Part shown: piece after piece, positions 8,149 through 17,262 of the stretch
Numbering within the stretch: position 1 is the stretch's first letter
How the letters are laid out: the number at the start of each line of letters is the position of its first letter
NCBI GenBank assembly: GCA_003134965.1
Contig: PLDA01000003.1
Coordinates: forward strand, 806,001 to 870,000
Origin: Vulcanimicrobium winogradskyi
GTDB lineage: Bacteria > Vulcanimicrobiota > Vulcanimicrobiia > Vulcanimicrobiales > Vulcanimicrobiaceae
Direction of reading: 5' to 3'
Length of the DNA: 64,000 bases
Notes under the pieces: model-generated
The model's input: the letters and a program-made list of their open reading frames with translations, nothing else
What the model was told of the DNA's origin: nothing
The model's database searches: none
Made by a program: the position numbers and the translations under genes

Positions 8149-9726
8149 ATGAGCGCCCGTGAGATCAACGCCAGCGGCATCCCGCTGCGGCCGTTCTACG
8201 AGGAGCAGGCACCGCCGGTCCGGCGCACTCCGCCGGGCGAGTATCCCTATACGCGCGGGATCCGGCGCGACATGTACCGCGGCCGTCACTGGACGATGCG
8301 CCAGTACGCCGGCTTCGCGACCGCCGCCGAGTCGAACGAGCGCTACCGCTACCTGCTGGCGCAGGGCGCGAAGGGGCTCTCGGTCGCGTTCGACCTCCCG
8401 ACGCAGCTCGGCTACGACTCGGACGCGCCGCAGTCACGCGGCGAGGTCGGCAAAGTCGGCGTCGCGATCGACACGATCGCGGACGTCGAGACGCTGTTCG
8501 ACCAAATCCCGCTCGACCGCGTCACCGTGTCGATGACGATCAACGCGCCGGCGTCGATCCTGCTCGCGTTCGTGCTCGCCGTTGCGCGCCGGCGCGGGAT
8601 CCCGTTCGAGAAGCTCGGCGGCACGGTCCAGAACGACGTCCTCAAAGAATACGTCGCGCGCGGCACCTACATCTACCCGCCGGGTCCCTCGATGCGGCTG
8701 GTGACCGACGTGATGGCGTACTGCGCGCGCGAGGTCCCGAACTGGAACACGATCTCGATCTCGGGTTACCACATCCGCGAGGCCGGCTCGACCGCGCTTC
8801 AGGAGATCGCGTTCACGCTGGCCGACGGGAAGGCGTACCTGCAGGCCGCGCAGCGCGCCGGGCTCGACGTCGACACGGTCGCGCCGCGCGTCTCCTTCTT
8901 CTGGAACGCGCACAACGACTTCTTCGAAGAGATTGCAAAGTTCCGCGCGGCGCGCACGCTGTGGGCCGAGATCGTTCGCACCGAGTTCGGCTCGACGAAC
9001 CCGAAGTCGCAGATGCTGCGCTTCCACACGCAGACCGGTGGCTCGACGCTGACGGCGCAGGAGCCGGAGAACAACGTCGTGCGCGTCGCGCTGCAGGCGC
9101 TGGCGGCGGTGCTGGGCGGGACGCAGTCGCTGCACACGAACGGGCAAGACGAAGCGCTCGGCCTGCCCACCGCGCAATCGGCGCGCGTCGCGCTGCGAAC
9201 GCAGCAGATCATCGCCTATGAGAGCGGGGTGACCGACGTAGCCGACCCGCTCGCGGGCTCGTACTACGTCGAAGCGCTGACCGACGAGCTGATCGCGCGA
9301 GCGCGCGAGCTCATCGCCGAGATCGACGCGATGGGCGGTGCCGTCGCGGCGATCGAGCGCGGCTGGATGCAGGACCAGATCGGCGAGAGCGCCTACCGTG
9401 CGCAGCAGGCGATCGAACGCGGCACGAGCGTCGTCGTCGGCGTGAACACGTTCAACGAGGCCCAGAACGGCGTGCCGATACCGGCCCAGCGGATCGATCC
9501 GGCGATCGAGCGCGAGCAAGTCGCGCGCACGCGCGCCTTCCGCGAGTGCCGTGACGCCGACCGCGTGAACGCCACCCTGGCCGAGGTCCGGCGCACCGCC
9601 GAAGGATCGTCGAACCTGATGCCGGCGTTCGTGGAAGCGGTCGACGCGGGCGCAACCCTCGGCGAGCTCTGCGACGTTCTGCGCGCGGTCTTCGGCACGC
9701 ACGTCGCTCGCGAACGCATCGCGTGA
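8149..9726 (+). CDS. Methylmalonyl-CoA mutase, large (substrate-binding) subunit without B12 domain
   Basis: Interconverts methylmalonyl-CoA and succinyl-CoA as part of propionate metabolism; cytoplasmic. At 525 residues it contains only the TIM-barrel substrate domain; the cobalamin-binding domain must be a separate small subunit, which is not in this window. The motif RQYAGF carries Tyr53, the position that is Tyr in methylmalonyl-CoA mutases, Phe in isobutyryl-CoA mutases and Ile in 2-hydroxyisobutyryl-CoA mutases, so methylmalonyl-CoA is the likely substrate. Other landmarks are SVAFDLPTQLGYDSD, SISGYHIREAG and FGGTQSLHTN-like GGTQSLHTNGQDEALGLPT. It is coupled to the epimerase gene by a 4-bp overlap, which supports the assignment. 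Confidence 0.9.
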   Translation: MSAREINASGIPLRPFYEEQAPPVRRTPPGEYPYTRGIRRDMYRGRHWTMRQYAGFATAAESNERYRYLLAQGAKGLSVAFDLPTQLGYDSDAPQSRGEVGKVGVAIDTIADVETLFDQIPLDRVTVSMTINAPASILLAFVLAVARRRGIPFEKLGGTVQNDVLKEYVARGTYIYPPGPSMRLVTDVMAYCAREVPNWNTISISGYHIREAGSTALQEIAFTLADGKAYLQAAQRAGLDVDTVAPRVSFFWNAHNDFFEEIAKFRAARTLWAEIVRTEFGSTNPKSQMLRFHTQTGGSTLTAQEPENNVVRVALQALAAVLGGTQSLHTNGQDEALGLPTAQSARVALRTQQIIAYESGVTDVADPLAGSYYVEALTDELIARARELIAEIDAMGGAVAAIERGWMQDQIGESAYRAQQAIERGTSVVVGVNTFNEAQNGVPIPAQRIDPAIEREQVARTRAFRECRDADRVNATLAEVRRTAEGSSNLMPAFVEAVDAGATLGELCDVLRAVFGTHVARERIA

Positions 9727-10142
9727 TCGACGCGCCGCTCGACCACGTCGCGATCGTCGTGAAGGATCTCGACGCGACGGTCGCGCTGTACACCGAAACG
9801 CTCGGGTTCAGCAGGGTCTATCGTGAGATCGTCGCCGATCAGGGGGTCGAAGCGGTCGGACTGCGGAGCGGCGACGCCGTGATCGAATTGCTGCGGCCGC
9901 TCAGCGAGGACTCGCCGATCGCGAAATTCCGCGGTGATGCGGCGACGAAGCTGCATCACACCGCCTACCGGGTCGACGACATTCGCGCCGAGCTCGCGCG
10001 CCTGAAGGCCGCCGGCGTGCGGCTCATCGACGACGAACCGCGGCCGGGCGCCCACGGCAACACGATCGCGTTCCTGCACCCGAAGTCGACCGGCGGAGTC
10101 CTGATCGAACTGTGCCAGCCCGCGAAGGAACCCGCGTCATAG
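9723..10142 (+). CDS. mce: Methylmalonyl-CoA epimerase
   Basis: VOC-fold enzyme converting (S)- to (R)-methylmalonyl-CoA, 139 residues, standard length. Predicted metal ligands are visible: His8 in LDHVAI, Glu55 in VIELLRP, the His78/79 pair in KLHHTAYRV and Glu129 in the terminal VLIELCQ. The diagnostic block EPRPGAHGNTIAFLHPKSTG is present. The GTG start sits in a GTGA overlap with the mutase stop, so the two are translationally coupled and work in sequence in the propionyl-CoA to succinyl-CoA route. Confidence 0.94.
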   Translation: MIDAPLDHVAIVVKDLDATVALYTETLGFSRVYREIVADQGVEAVGLRSGDAVIELLRPLSEDSPIAKFRGDAATKLHHTAYRVDDIRAELARLKAAGVRLIDDEPRPGAHGNTIAFLHPKSTGGVLIELCQPAKEPAS

Positions 10143-10161
10143 TCGGAGCGTTCCCCGGGTG

Positions 10162-11088
10162 ATGCGAACGAGAAAGGTGGTACGAATCGCCGCTGCGGCG
10201 CTGCTCGGTGCCGCGTCGCTCGGCGCGGCTCCGCCTGCCTCCGAACCGTCTGGGGCGGACCTGCTGTTCACCGCCGCGCGCGAGGCGCGCTCGCAGAGCG
10301 CCTACGCGCACTACTCGGTGTACGCGACCGTCGTGCGGTTTGCGCGCGGAGGCCACCACATGGTCAGCACCTGGGAGACGGTCGAGGACATGCGCCGCCG
10401 TCTGGTCCACTCACGCTCGCTCCCGCGCGAGGAAGCGGCGCATCCGCACGTTCCGCACGGGATCAACATCGGCGTCGGCGGGATCGGTCCCAGCGGACAC
10501 CTCGGCCCCGGCGAGATGCCGCCGAAGGGTCAGATCGTGAGTCAGGAGCCGACCGACGATCCGATCGGCGAGCTGACCTTCGCCGTCGATCAGGATTTCG
10601 GTCTGGCGCTGAACGCGCCGTCGATCGGGTCGACCGCCGACATGAGCGAGGTCTCCGCCAGCGTGACGACGCTGCCGCACATCGGACGAACCGGAGCCGT
10701 CACGCGCACGTATGAGGTGACCGACCTGGGCGACGTCGACGACGGCGGCACCGCGCTGCGCCACCTCGGTCTGCGACCGCTGCGCGATCCGCGGCGGTAC
10801 CGTCTGCGCGAGCTCTGGACCGACGCGAAGACATCGCTTCCGGTACGCGCGATCGTCGCCGGGATCGGCAACCACGCACCGCTGCAGGACGTGCGCTGGC
10901 GTGTCGACTTCACCCAGATTGCGGGCGGCACGTACCTCCTGCGCGAGACGGCGCTGGCGCCGCTCGATACCGACGGCGGCCGGCTCGACGGCGTCACGAT
11001 CGCGTTCGAGGAGCTGCGCCCGACGAACCGCCTCACGCCGCAGGAAGCGCTCGGCCTCGGCGGCGACGTCGGCACGACCGACCCGTAG
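10162..11088 (+). CDS. Secreted protein of unknown function
   Basis: 308 residues with a clear signal peptide (RTRKVVR followed by an alanine/leucine core, cleavage near residue 25). The mature part has alternating beta-strand-like segments and a Gly/Pro-rich stretch around residues 95-120 (GINIGVGGIGPSGHLGPGEM). I recognise no family; the overall pattern, with a beta-rich body and a late phrase RLRELWTDAKTSLPVRAIV, recalls LolA-like or outer-membrane lipoprotein-sorting-like domains. GTG at 10159 and ATG at 10162 are adjacent possible starts, preceded by GGAG. It lies 19 bp after the epimerase but has no obvious functional link to it. Confidence 0.65.
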   Translation: MRTRKVVRIAAAALLGAASLGAAPPASEPSGADLLFTAAREARSQSAYAHYSVYATVVRFARGGHHMVSTWETVEDMRRRLVHSRSLPREEAAHPHVPHGINIGVGGIGPSGHLGPGEMPPKGQIVSQEPTDDPIGELTFAVDQDFGLALNAPSIGSTADMSEVSASVTTLPHIGRTGAVTRTYEVTDLGDVDDGGTALRHLGLRPLRDPRRYRLRELWTDAKTSLPVRAIVAGIGNHAPLQDVRWRVDFTQIAGGTYLLRETALAPLDTDGGRLDGVTIAFEELRPTNRLTPQEALGLGGDVGTTDP

Positions 11089-11170
11089 CGCCCGCGCTGC
11101 GACCGTCGTCGTAGCCATTCCGGAAACGATACGCCATCATCAGAAGGGCGTCGTGCCCCCGGAGGACACG

Positions 11171-12157
11171 ATGAAAGCACTGCTGATTCTGCGGACGATC
11201 GCGATCGTCGTCGCGATCGTATCCCTGGCGCTCTCGTTCATCACCGCAGGCCCGATCCACGACCGGCTGCGGCAGATCGGAAAGTTAGCCGTCTTCGGCA
11301 GCCTCGGCGCGCAGCTTGCGGTCGAGATCGAGCGCGTGACCGGCCGCCGCGCGGCGTGGACGAAGCTGCTCTTCCCGCTCGCCGGCCTCGCAATTGCGAT
11401 CCGCAGCTTCGCTGCGGGGAGCCTCCCGCCGGCAACCTATGCAGCTCTCGCCGCGATCGACCTGGCGCTGCTGGCGTTCGCCGTCGCCGTCGTCGTGCGC
11501 GCGTTGCGGCACGAGCCGGGAGCCTATCCCGAAGAACTCCTCGAGCGTGAATTCGATCGCTTCACGCCCTCGTCGCTCAATCGCTTCATGGCCACCGAGC
11601 TCGTCGTGATGGCCTCGGCGCTACGGTATCTCTGCGGCGGCTTTCGCCGGCCGCTGCCGCCGGGGTTCTCGTACGTCCGGCATTGGACGACGGTCCCGCT
11701 CCTGCTCGCGATCCCCGTGCTCACGATCCCCGAGATGCTGGCTCTCGACTTCGCCCTCTGGCACGCAGCGTGGTGGCGAGCCGCGAGCGACGTCGTGCAC
11801 GTGTACGCGATGCTGTGGTTCGTCGGGCTCGTCGCGACTACACGAACCCGGCCGCATCGCTGCGACGCCGAACGCGTGCGCCTGCGCTTCGGCTGCATGC
11901 GGCGCCTCGATCTCGACCGCAGCAACATCGCAACCGCGACGGTTCGCCGCTCGCTCGATGGGCATTCCGCGCGCAAAGAGGCGCTCGGCGACGAGCGCGA
12001 CGCGCTGGCGATGACGCTATCGGGGGTGCCGGTCGTCGAGCTGACACTGCGCGAGCCAACCGTGTTCCGCTCGCTCCTGGGCCGCGAGCGGCTGATCCGT
12101 CGCGTCTTCGTCGCCGTCGACGAGCCGGCGGAATTCGCGGCGGCGCTCGCCGCCTAA
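11171..12157 (+). CDS. Integral membrane protein of unknown function
   Basis: 328 residues; the start is well fixed by GGAGG at 11161-11165, five bases upstream of the ATG. The first 200 residues hold about six hydrophobic segments (near 1-25, 35-70, 75-105, 145-160, 175-195 and 200-225). The last 110 residues are soluble, charged and beta-rich, with RVRLRFGCMRRLDLDRSNIA, a layout like a PH-like or DUF-type cytoplasmic domain. No family recognised. It abuts the convergent DUF4127 gene with no spacer. Confidence 0.7.
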   Translation: MKALLILRTIAIVVAIVSLALSFITAGPIHDRLRQIGKLAVFGSLGAQLAVEIERVTGRRAAWTKLLFPLAGLAIAIRSFAAGSLPPATYAALAAIDLALLAFAVAVVVRALRHEPGAYPEELLEREFDRFTPSSLNRFMATELVVMASALRYLCGGFRRPLPPGFSYVRHWTTVPLLLAIPVLTIPEMLALDFALWHAAWWRAASDVVHVYAMLWFVGLVATTRTRPHRCDAERVRLRFGCMRRLDLDRSNIATATVRRSLDGHSARKEALGDERDALAMTLSGVPVVELTLREPTVFRSLLGRERLIRRVFVAVDEPAEFAAALAA

Positions 12158-13732
12158 CTACGAGCCTCGCTCGGGCGCGAGGCGCACGTCGAGCTCGGTC
12201 TCGAACGTACGGTCCCACGGCAGCGTGATCGTGAATCCCGCGTCGCGGAACTGCGGTGTGATCCGCGCCAGCAGGTCGAGCCCGTCCGGCCAGAGCAGCG
12301 CGCGGTTCTCTGAAGCGACGCGCCGTGCGACATCGGGCAGCAGGAGGGTGTGATCGCTGATCCCCGCCGCGTTCAAGTCGGCGTTCAGCTTCGGCCGCAC
12401 CGCGGTGTGGAACGCGATGTCGTCGGCGTACCGCATCAGTGTGAACGTCGCGTGCGCGCGCGGGTCGTAGCTCCGCAAACGGAAGCCGGCAAGCACGGCG
12501 ATCGCTTCGGGGAGCGTGGTCCCAACCGTGTTGGCGACGGTGTTCCACGATGCGAACGCCGCGACGTTCCCGGCGATCCCGCGCGCGACCAGCTCTTCGG
12601 TGAGCTGACGCTGCTGCGCGTAGTCGTCGGTCACGAGAAAGCTGAGATCGGCGACCGCCGCCAGCGGAGCCGCCTGCGACGCCTTGCTGCGCACGTCGAC
12701 GTCGCGCGCGATCGCGTCGACGAAGCGGGCTTCGTCGTTCGCACTCGTCGCCGGGACGCGCACGAACAGATCGATGTCTGCCTGCTCGTCCGGGGACGCG
12801 AACCGCGCGCCGCACGAGCGCGTCAGAGCGGCGATCGTCGTGGCGATCGGGGCGAACTCGAGCGGGTCGTTCACGCGTGCTCCGTCGGCGCGCGAGTAGA
12901 CCACCCGAACGCGCGGGACGATGCGCGCCTCGCGCGCCAACGCCGCCGAGACGAGGACCATCGCGAGCTCGTCCGCGCCCGGCTCGATCGACGCGCGCGC
13001 GGCCGGCAGCCACCTCACCGCGAACGAGCGCAGCGCGGCGAGATCGCGCAGGTGCAGCCCCACCGGGCCGGCGTCGTCCTGACCGAGCACGATGCGGTCG
13101 AAACCGTCCTCGGCGGTAATCCGCAGCGCGAACAGGTCGACGTCACGGTTGCGCGCGCGTGTGTCGAGATAGGCATCGAGCGTGGGGCCGAGTTTCGCAC
13201 GCAGCGACGCGGCGAACGCGCGCTGCTGCTCGGTCTGCGGCGGATCGGGCAAATTGGCGTACTGCTGGATCGCGCCCCACACATCGGCGTCCGCAAACGG
13301 AAAGGTCGCCGCAGGCCCCAGCCGCGGCACGCCGGTCGGCGCGAGCCGCATCACCGTGCCGAACACCGCGAACGAGGCGGCCGGACGCGACGCGCGGATC
13401 GCGGCGAGGTCCTGCAGCCGCGTGTACGCTTGTGCGCGCGAGACACCCGGGATCCGCGACGCGACGAGCCCGCCGAACGCGATCATGTCCTGGGAGACCA
13501 CGTACGCGCGCGCGTCGCGCGGCGCGTCGTCGCGCAGCCAGCGCATGATCGCAGCCGAGTCGCCCGGCGTGAGATACCGTCCCAGCATCGGCCGCGGCGG
13601 CTCCGCGACGGAGACGCCGGCGATCGCGCCGAGCATCCGCGGAAGCTGTGCCGTGACCGGCCGGTCGTCGAGCGGTACGACGACGAACGTCAGGGCCAAC
13701 AGTGACGAAAAGAGCGCTGCAATGGACTCCAC
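12158..13732 (-). CDS. DUF4127 family protein
   Basis: 524 residues beginning, after a short hydrophobic leader, with VVPLDDRPVTAQLPRML, the hallmark opening of DUF4127 proteins, followed by the GRYLTPGDSAAIMRWL and YVVSQDMIAFGGLVASR blocks also typical of the family. DUF4127 genes are often found near amino-sugar and peptidoglycan-salvage genes, which agrees with the muropeptide operon just upstream. Biochemical function is not established. The start used is GTG; an in-frame TTG lies about 11 codons later. The N-terminal hydrophobic stretch may be an export signal. Confidence 0.75.
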   Translation of the reverse strand: MESIAALFSSLLALTFVVVPLDDRPVTAQLPRMLGAIAGVSVAEPPRPMLGRYLTPGDSAAIMRWLRDDAPRDARAYVVSQDMIAFGGLVASRIPGVSRAQAYTRLQDLAAIRASRPAASFAVFGTVMRLAPTGVPRLGPAATFPFADADVWGAIQQYANLPDPPQTEQQRAFAASLRAKLGPTLDAYLDTRARNRDVDLFALRITAEDGFDRIVLGQDDAGPVGLHLRDLAALRSFAVRWLPAARASIEPGADELAMVLVSAALAREARIVPRVRVVYSRADGARVNDPLEFAPIATTIAALTRSCGARFASPDEQADIDLFVRVPATSANDEARFVDAIARDVDVRSKASQAAPLAAVADLSFLVTDDYAQQRQLTEELVARGIAGNVAAFASWNTVANTVGTTLPEAIAVLAGFRLRSYDPRAHATFTLMRYADDIAFHTAVRPKLNADLNAAGISDHTLLLPDVARRVASENRALLWPDGLDLLARITPQFRDAGFTITLPWDRTFETELDVRLAPERGS

Positions 13733-13760
13733 TGCGGCGCCCGTTCGTCACCGAGCCCGA

Positions 13761-14153
13761 TTAGCTTCTGAACCCATACAGGCCGTGCCCGTGCGGGTCG
13801 GCGACGAAGATCTTGTAGGCCTTCCGCACGCCGAGCGACTGCGTGAACTCGACGTGGACCGGCGTTCCGGGCTTGAGGTCTTTGGTCTGCACGCTCTTGC
13901 CGTTGGAGAACAGCGTCGCAAAGTTCGGCGCGTACAGGAACGAAAGATCGGCGGGCGTGCCGTCGATGCAGTGCACGCGAATGTTCGCGTCGGAGACGTG
14001 GCGCACGTAGCCGTGGCAGTCACGGATCTTGCCGCCCGGCACCGACGCGCCTTGCCGCTCGGTCACCGCAGCGGACGCGAGGAGCGTGGAAGCGGCGACC
14101 GCCGCGAGCGCGGCGAGCACGGGAAGCGAACGGCGGAACGGGTCGAAGAGCAT
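13761..14153 (-). CDS. Small secreted protein of unknown function
   Basis: 130 residues with a signal peptide (LFDPFRRS, then an Ala/Leu core ending near ASA at 28). The mature domain has two cysteines 16 residues apart (RDCHGYV and VHCIDGTP), compatible with one disulfide, and an OB- or SH3-like beta pattern. It is preceded by GGAAGG. No family recognised. The 120-residue secreted protein at 19858-20220 has a similar length and beta pattern and may be a distant relative. Confidence 0.6.
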   Translation of the reverse strand: MLFDPFRRSLPVLAALAAVAASTLLASAAVTERQGASVPGGKIRDCHGYVRHVSDANIRVHCIDGTPADLSFLYAPNFATLFSNGKSVQTKDLKPGTPVHVEFTQSLGVRKAYKIFVADPHGHGLYGFRS

Positions 14154-14173
14154 GGCGTGAGGTTCCTTCCGAG

Positions 14174-14340
14174 ATGATCGAATGCCGTACGATGGCCGGT
14201 CCCGAGCGGTTCGACGCGTTCGCGCTGATGAAACAATTCCGCGCCCCGACTATGGGTTCGTGTGGCTGGCGTACGACGACGGTATACCCGCCGGGTGCGT
14301 TTCCGTCGCCCGGAACCCGGTTTACCCTGGATCGTCGATA
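14174..14340 (+). pseudogene. Possible GNAT acetyltransferase remnant
   Basis: An ATG at 14174 opens MIECRTMAGPERFDAFALM; after one frameshift the neighbouring frame continues with PDYGFVWLAYDDGIPAGCVS, which looks like the early beta-strands of a GNAT N-acetyltransferase. The reading then stops making sense and runs into the end of murQ. This is a short 5' fragment at best. It could also be chance similarity; no intact gene is present in this gap. Confidence 0.3.
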
Positions 14341-15209
14341 ACGCGTGCGAGCCGGCCGCGCGCGTTGCGGAGCAACCGCTCGGCTTCGGCACGGTCGACG
14401 CCGCGGCGCGCCATGACGACGGCGATCTTGACCGAACCGCCCGCGGCGTCGAGTAATGCGCGCGCATCGGCGTCCGTGCCCGCCAGGTCGTGCACGAGCC
14501 GTTCGCTGCGCGCGCGCAGCTTCGCGTTGGTCGCGACGAGGTCGACCATCCGGTTTCCGTAGGTCTTCCCGAGCCGGATCATCGCGCCGGTCGAGATCGC
14601 GTTGAGCACGATCTTCTGCGCGGTTCCGGCCCGCATCCGGGTCGAGCCCGCAATCGGCTCCGCGCCGGTCGCCGCGACGATCCCGACGTCGGCGTCACGC
14701 GCGAGCGCACCGTCCGGTGCGTTGACGATCCCGACGGTGAGCGCGCCACGCTCTCGTGCCGTGCGAACGGCGGCGCGGACGAACGGCGCGCCGCCGCTCG
14801 CCGAGATTCCGATCACGACGTCGCCCGGGCCCACGTCGTCGACGGCGCGTGCGCCGGCGGCGGCGTCGTCTTCGGCGCCTTCGACCGCGCGGCGCAGCGC
14901 TGCATCGCCGCCGGCGATGCGGGCCTCGACCAGCGCGGGATCGACGCCGAACGTCGGCGGCAGTTCCGACGCGTCGAGCACTGCGAGGCGCCCGCTCGTC
15001 CCCGCGCCGACGAGCACGATTCGGCCGCCGCTCTCGATCGCCTCGGCGACGAGCGCGGTCGCGCGTGCGATCGCATCGGATGCCGCGAGCGCCGCATCGA
15101 CGACGCCGCGATGCGCCTCGACGAGCACGCGCGCCAGCGCGACGTCGTCGAGCCGGTCGATCTCGACCGTCGCCGGATCGAGCGCCTCGGTCGCCGGCAG
15201 CTCCGTCAT
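14322..15209 (-). CDS. murQ: N-acetylmuramic acid 6-phosphate etherase
   Basis: Cleaves the lactyl ether of MurNAc-6-phosphate to give GlcNAc-6-phosphate and D-lactate. 295 residues, normal length. Motifs include GAGTSGR at 68-74, SELPPTFG at 81-88, the second SIS-domain loop ISASGGAPFV, and the family signature around GSTRMRAGTAQK followed by LGKTYGNRMVDL. ATG overlaps the stop of the upstream kinase by 4 bp. It is the last gene of the salvage operon, downstream of both kinases that can make its substrate. Confidence 0.95.
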   Translation of the reverse strand: MTELPATEALDPATVEIDRLDDVALARVLVEAHRGVVDAALAASDAIARATALVAEAIESGGRIVLVGAGTSGRLAVLDASELPPTFGVDPALVEARIAGGDAALRRAVEGAEDDAAAGARAVDDVGPGDVVIGISASGGAPFVRAAVRTARERGALTVGIVNAPDGALARDADVGIVAATGAEPIAGSTRMRAGTAQKIVLNAISTGAMIRLGKTYGNRMVDLVATNAKLRARSERLVHDLAGTDADARALLDAAGGSVKIAVVMARRGVDRAEAERLLRNARGRLARVIDDPG

Positions 15210-16105
15210 GCCGAGGCGGGCCGCTCGGCGAGCCGCAGGGCCCCGCGCGCCGGCTCGTCGCCACCCTTCACGATCGCCACCCCGGGGACGTCGGCGTTGA
15301 GTCGCGCCTCGAGCAGAAACGTCAGCAAGCTGTTCTCCCGCAGCAATCCGCCGGCGAGCGCAACCTGCGGCGAGCTGTCGAGCAGGTCGACGGCGCGCAG
15401 CGCGGACTTCACCAGATCGCCCAGCTCCTGAGCCGCCTGCTGCACGATCTTCGTCGAAGCGCGGTTGCCTTTGCCGGCGAACGCGACGATGCCGGGCGCA
15501 AGCGCGGCGATCTTCGCCGGTTCCGGCGCCGTATCGTAGAGCGCGGCGATGTACGACTCCCGATCGGGCGCGGCCAGCGAGCGTACCGCCAGATCCGTCG
15601 TCTCGTCGCGAACCGCGCGGCCGTCGAGCACTCGCCCGTACAGCTTGAGCGCTTGCATTCCGATCCAGAACGCGGAGCCTTCGTCACCTGCCAGATATCC
15701 CAGCCCGCCGACGCGCTGCGAACGCCCGCCGTGCTCGGCGTACGCCGTCGAGCCCGTCCCCGCGATCAGCACGGCACCGTCGCCGCCGGGCACCGCCGCA
15801 CGCAGCGCGATCGCCGCATCGTCGCCGACCGCGACGCGCGCGCCGCGAAAGGCAACGCCGATCAGCTCGCGCAGCTCGGCGGCGACACGCGCGCGGCCCG
15901 CTCCGGCCGCTCCGACGTAGATCGAATCCGGAGCGCTGCCGCCCAACACGTTGCGGATCGTGGTGATGATGACGTCGGCCGCGTCGTCGACGCCCAGCGT
16001 CGTGGCGTTCGCACCGGGTCCGCGCGAGTCGCGGAGAAATGCGCCGTCCTTCGAGAGCGCGGCGACGGTCGACGTCCCGCCGGCATCAACGCCTACGCAG
16101 ATCAC
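15206..16105 (-). CDS. BadF/BadG/BcrA-type amino-sugar kinase (MurK/NagK-like)
   Basis: ATP-dependent sugar kinase of the ASKHA superfamily, 299 residues. The phosphate-1 motif is DAGGTST at 7-13, the phosphate-2 motif includes IAGTGSTAYAE, and the adenosine motif is VALAGGLLREN. Related proteins phosphorylate N-acetylglucosamine and/or N-acetylmuramic acid at O6. Sitting between anmK and murQ with 4-bp overlaps on both sides, it most likely feeds MurQ with MurNAc-6-phosphate or traps the GlcNAc released by NagZ. Which sugar it prefers cannot be told from sequence. Confidence 0.85.
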   Translation of the reverse strand: MICVGVDAGGTSTVAALSKDGAFLRDSRGPGANATTLGVDDAADVIITTIRNVLGGSAPDSIYVGAAGAGRARVAAELRELIGVAFRGARVAVGDDAAIALRAAVPGGDGAVLIAGTGSTAYAEHGGRSQRVGGLGYLAGDEGSAFWIGMQALKLYGRVLDGRAVRDETTDLAVRSLAAPDRESYIAALYDTAPEPAKIAALAPGIVAFAGKGNRASTKIVQQAAQELGDLVKSALRAVDLLDSSPQVALAGGLLRENSLLTFLLEARLNADVPGVAIVKGGDEPARGALRLAERPASA

Positions 16106-17262
16106 GGCGATTCAGCTTCTCCCCTCGCCGGAGCGCTCCCGCCCTCCTCGCGATGCGCGAGTTCGAGCAGCGCCGCCAGATCGTGCGGCGCGATCGCGCC
16201 GAGCACACGCGGACCGGACGCGCCGGTAACGCGCGGCAGCCCGGCCGCTCTCCCGCGCAGCGTCGTGTAGCCGAGCACCGCGAAAGCGATCGCTTCTTTC
16301 GCGTCGGCGTCGACACCGAACTCGTCCGAGACCGCGACCCGCACCGCGCGGAGCTCCGCCCGAAGCCCGTCGACGAGCGCCATGTTGCGTGCGCCCCCGC
16401 CGCTCACGATGAGCGTCGTCGCGCTCGGCGCGACGGCGCGCGCCGCATCGGCGACGCTTCGCACCGTGAGCGCGGTGAGCGTCGCGACCGCGTCGGCGAA
16501 CATCAGCGCGTCGAGCTCCCCGCGCCAGCGCGCGACGAACGGCGCACCGAACTCTTCGCGGCCGGTCGTTTTCGGCGGCGTGCGCCCGAAGTACGGATCG
16601 TCCAACATCCGCCCCAGCAGCACATCGTTCACGATCCCGCCCCGCGCGAGGTCCCCGCCGCGGTCGTAGCGCTGTTCTCCACCGCTGCGGAGCGCGACGT
16701 AGGTGTCGATCGGAAGGTTCGCCGGCCCTGAATCGAACGCGATGCCGTCAGGCAAGACGGTCAGGTTCGCGATCCCGCCGAGGTTCAGCGCGACGCACGG
16801 CGCGTACTCGCCGAACAGCAACGCGTCGACGAACGGTACCAGCGGCGCGCCCGTGCCGCCGGCGGCCGTATCGGCGGAGCGAAAGTCGTAGACGACCGTC
16901 GCTCCGATCCGCTCGCGGATCCGGAAGGCGTCACCGAGCTGCAGCGTGTGGTGGGCGGCGCCGTCGTGCGCCAGCGTGACGCCGTGCGATGCGGCCGCAT
17001 CGAGCGGGGTGTCGCCGGCGACCGTGCGGATCGCGTCGCCGAACGCCTCCCCGATCGCCGCATGGAGCGCGGAGAGTTCGAGGGCGCCGACCGGCGCCGG
17101 CGGGTACGCCGCCAAGATGCGCGCCCGCAGCGTCTCGTCGAACGGCACCGTCGCGAAGCACCGGCAGTTCACGCGAACACCGTCGCCGTGTGCGACGACA
17201 TCGCAGACCGCGACGTCGATGCCGTCGAGCGAGGTGCCCGACAGAAGGCCGGCGATCTTCAT
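16102..17262 (-). CDS. anmK: 1,6-anhydro-N-acetylmuramic acid kinase
   Basis: Opens the 1,6-anhydro ring and phosphorylates anhydroMurNAc to MurNAc-6-phosphate. 386 residues from the ATG at 17262, the usual size. GTSLDGID at 9-16 binds nucleotide. SHGVTLAHDG, the LNLGGIANLT strand and FDSGPANLPID are family-diagnostic, and a second glycine loop VSGGGARN follows. Start and stop both overlap neighbours by 4 bp, so it is translationally coupled within the salvage operon. Confidence 0.95.
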   Translation of the reverse strand: MKIAGLLSGTSLDGIDVAVCDVVAHGDGVRVNCRCFATVPFDETLRARILAAYPPAPVGALELSALHAAIGEAFGDAIRTVAGDTPLDAAASHGVTLAHDGAAHHTLQLGDAFRIRERIGATVVYDFRSADTAAGGTGAPLVPFVDALLFGEYAPCVALNLGGIANLTVLPDGIAFDSGPANLPIDTYVALRSGGEQRYDRGGDLARGGIVNDVLLGRMLDDPYFGRTPPKTTGREEFGAPFVARWRGELDALMFADAVATLTALTVRSVADAARAVAPSATTLIVSGGGARNMALVDGLRAELRAVRVAVSDEFGVDADAKEAIAFAVLGYTTLRGRAAGLPRVTGASGPRVLGAIAPHDLAALLELAHREEGGSAPARGEAESP

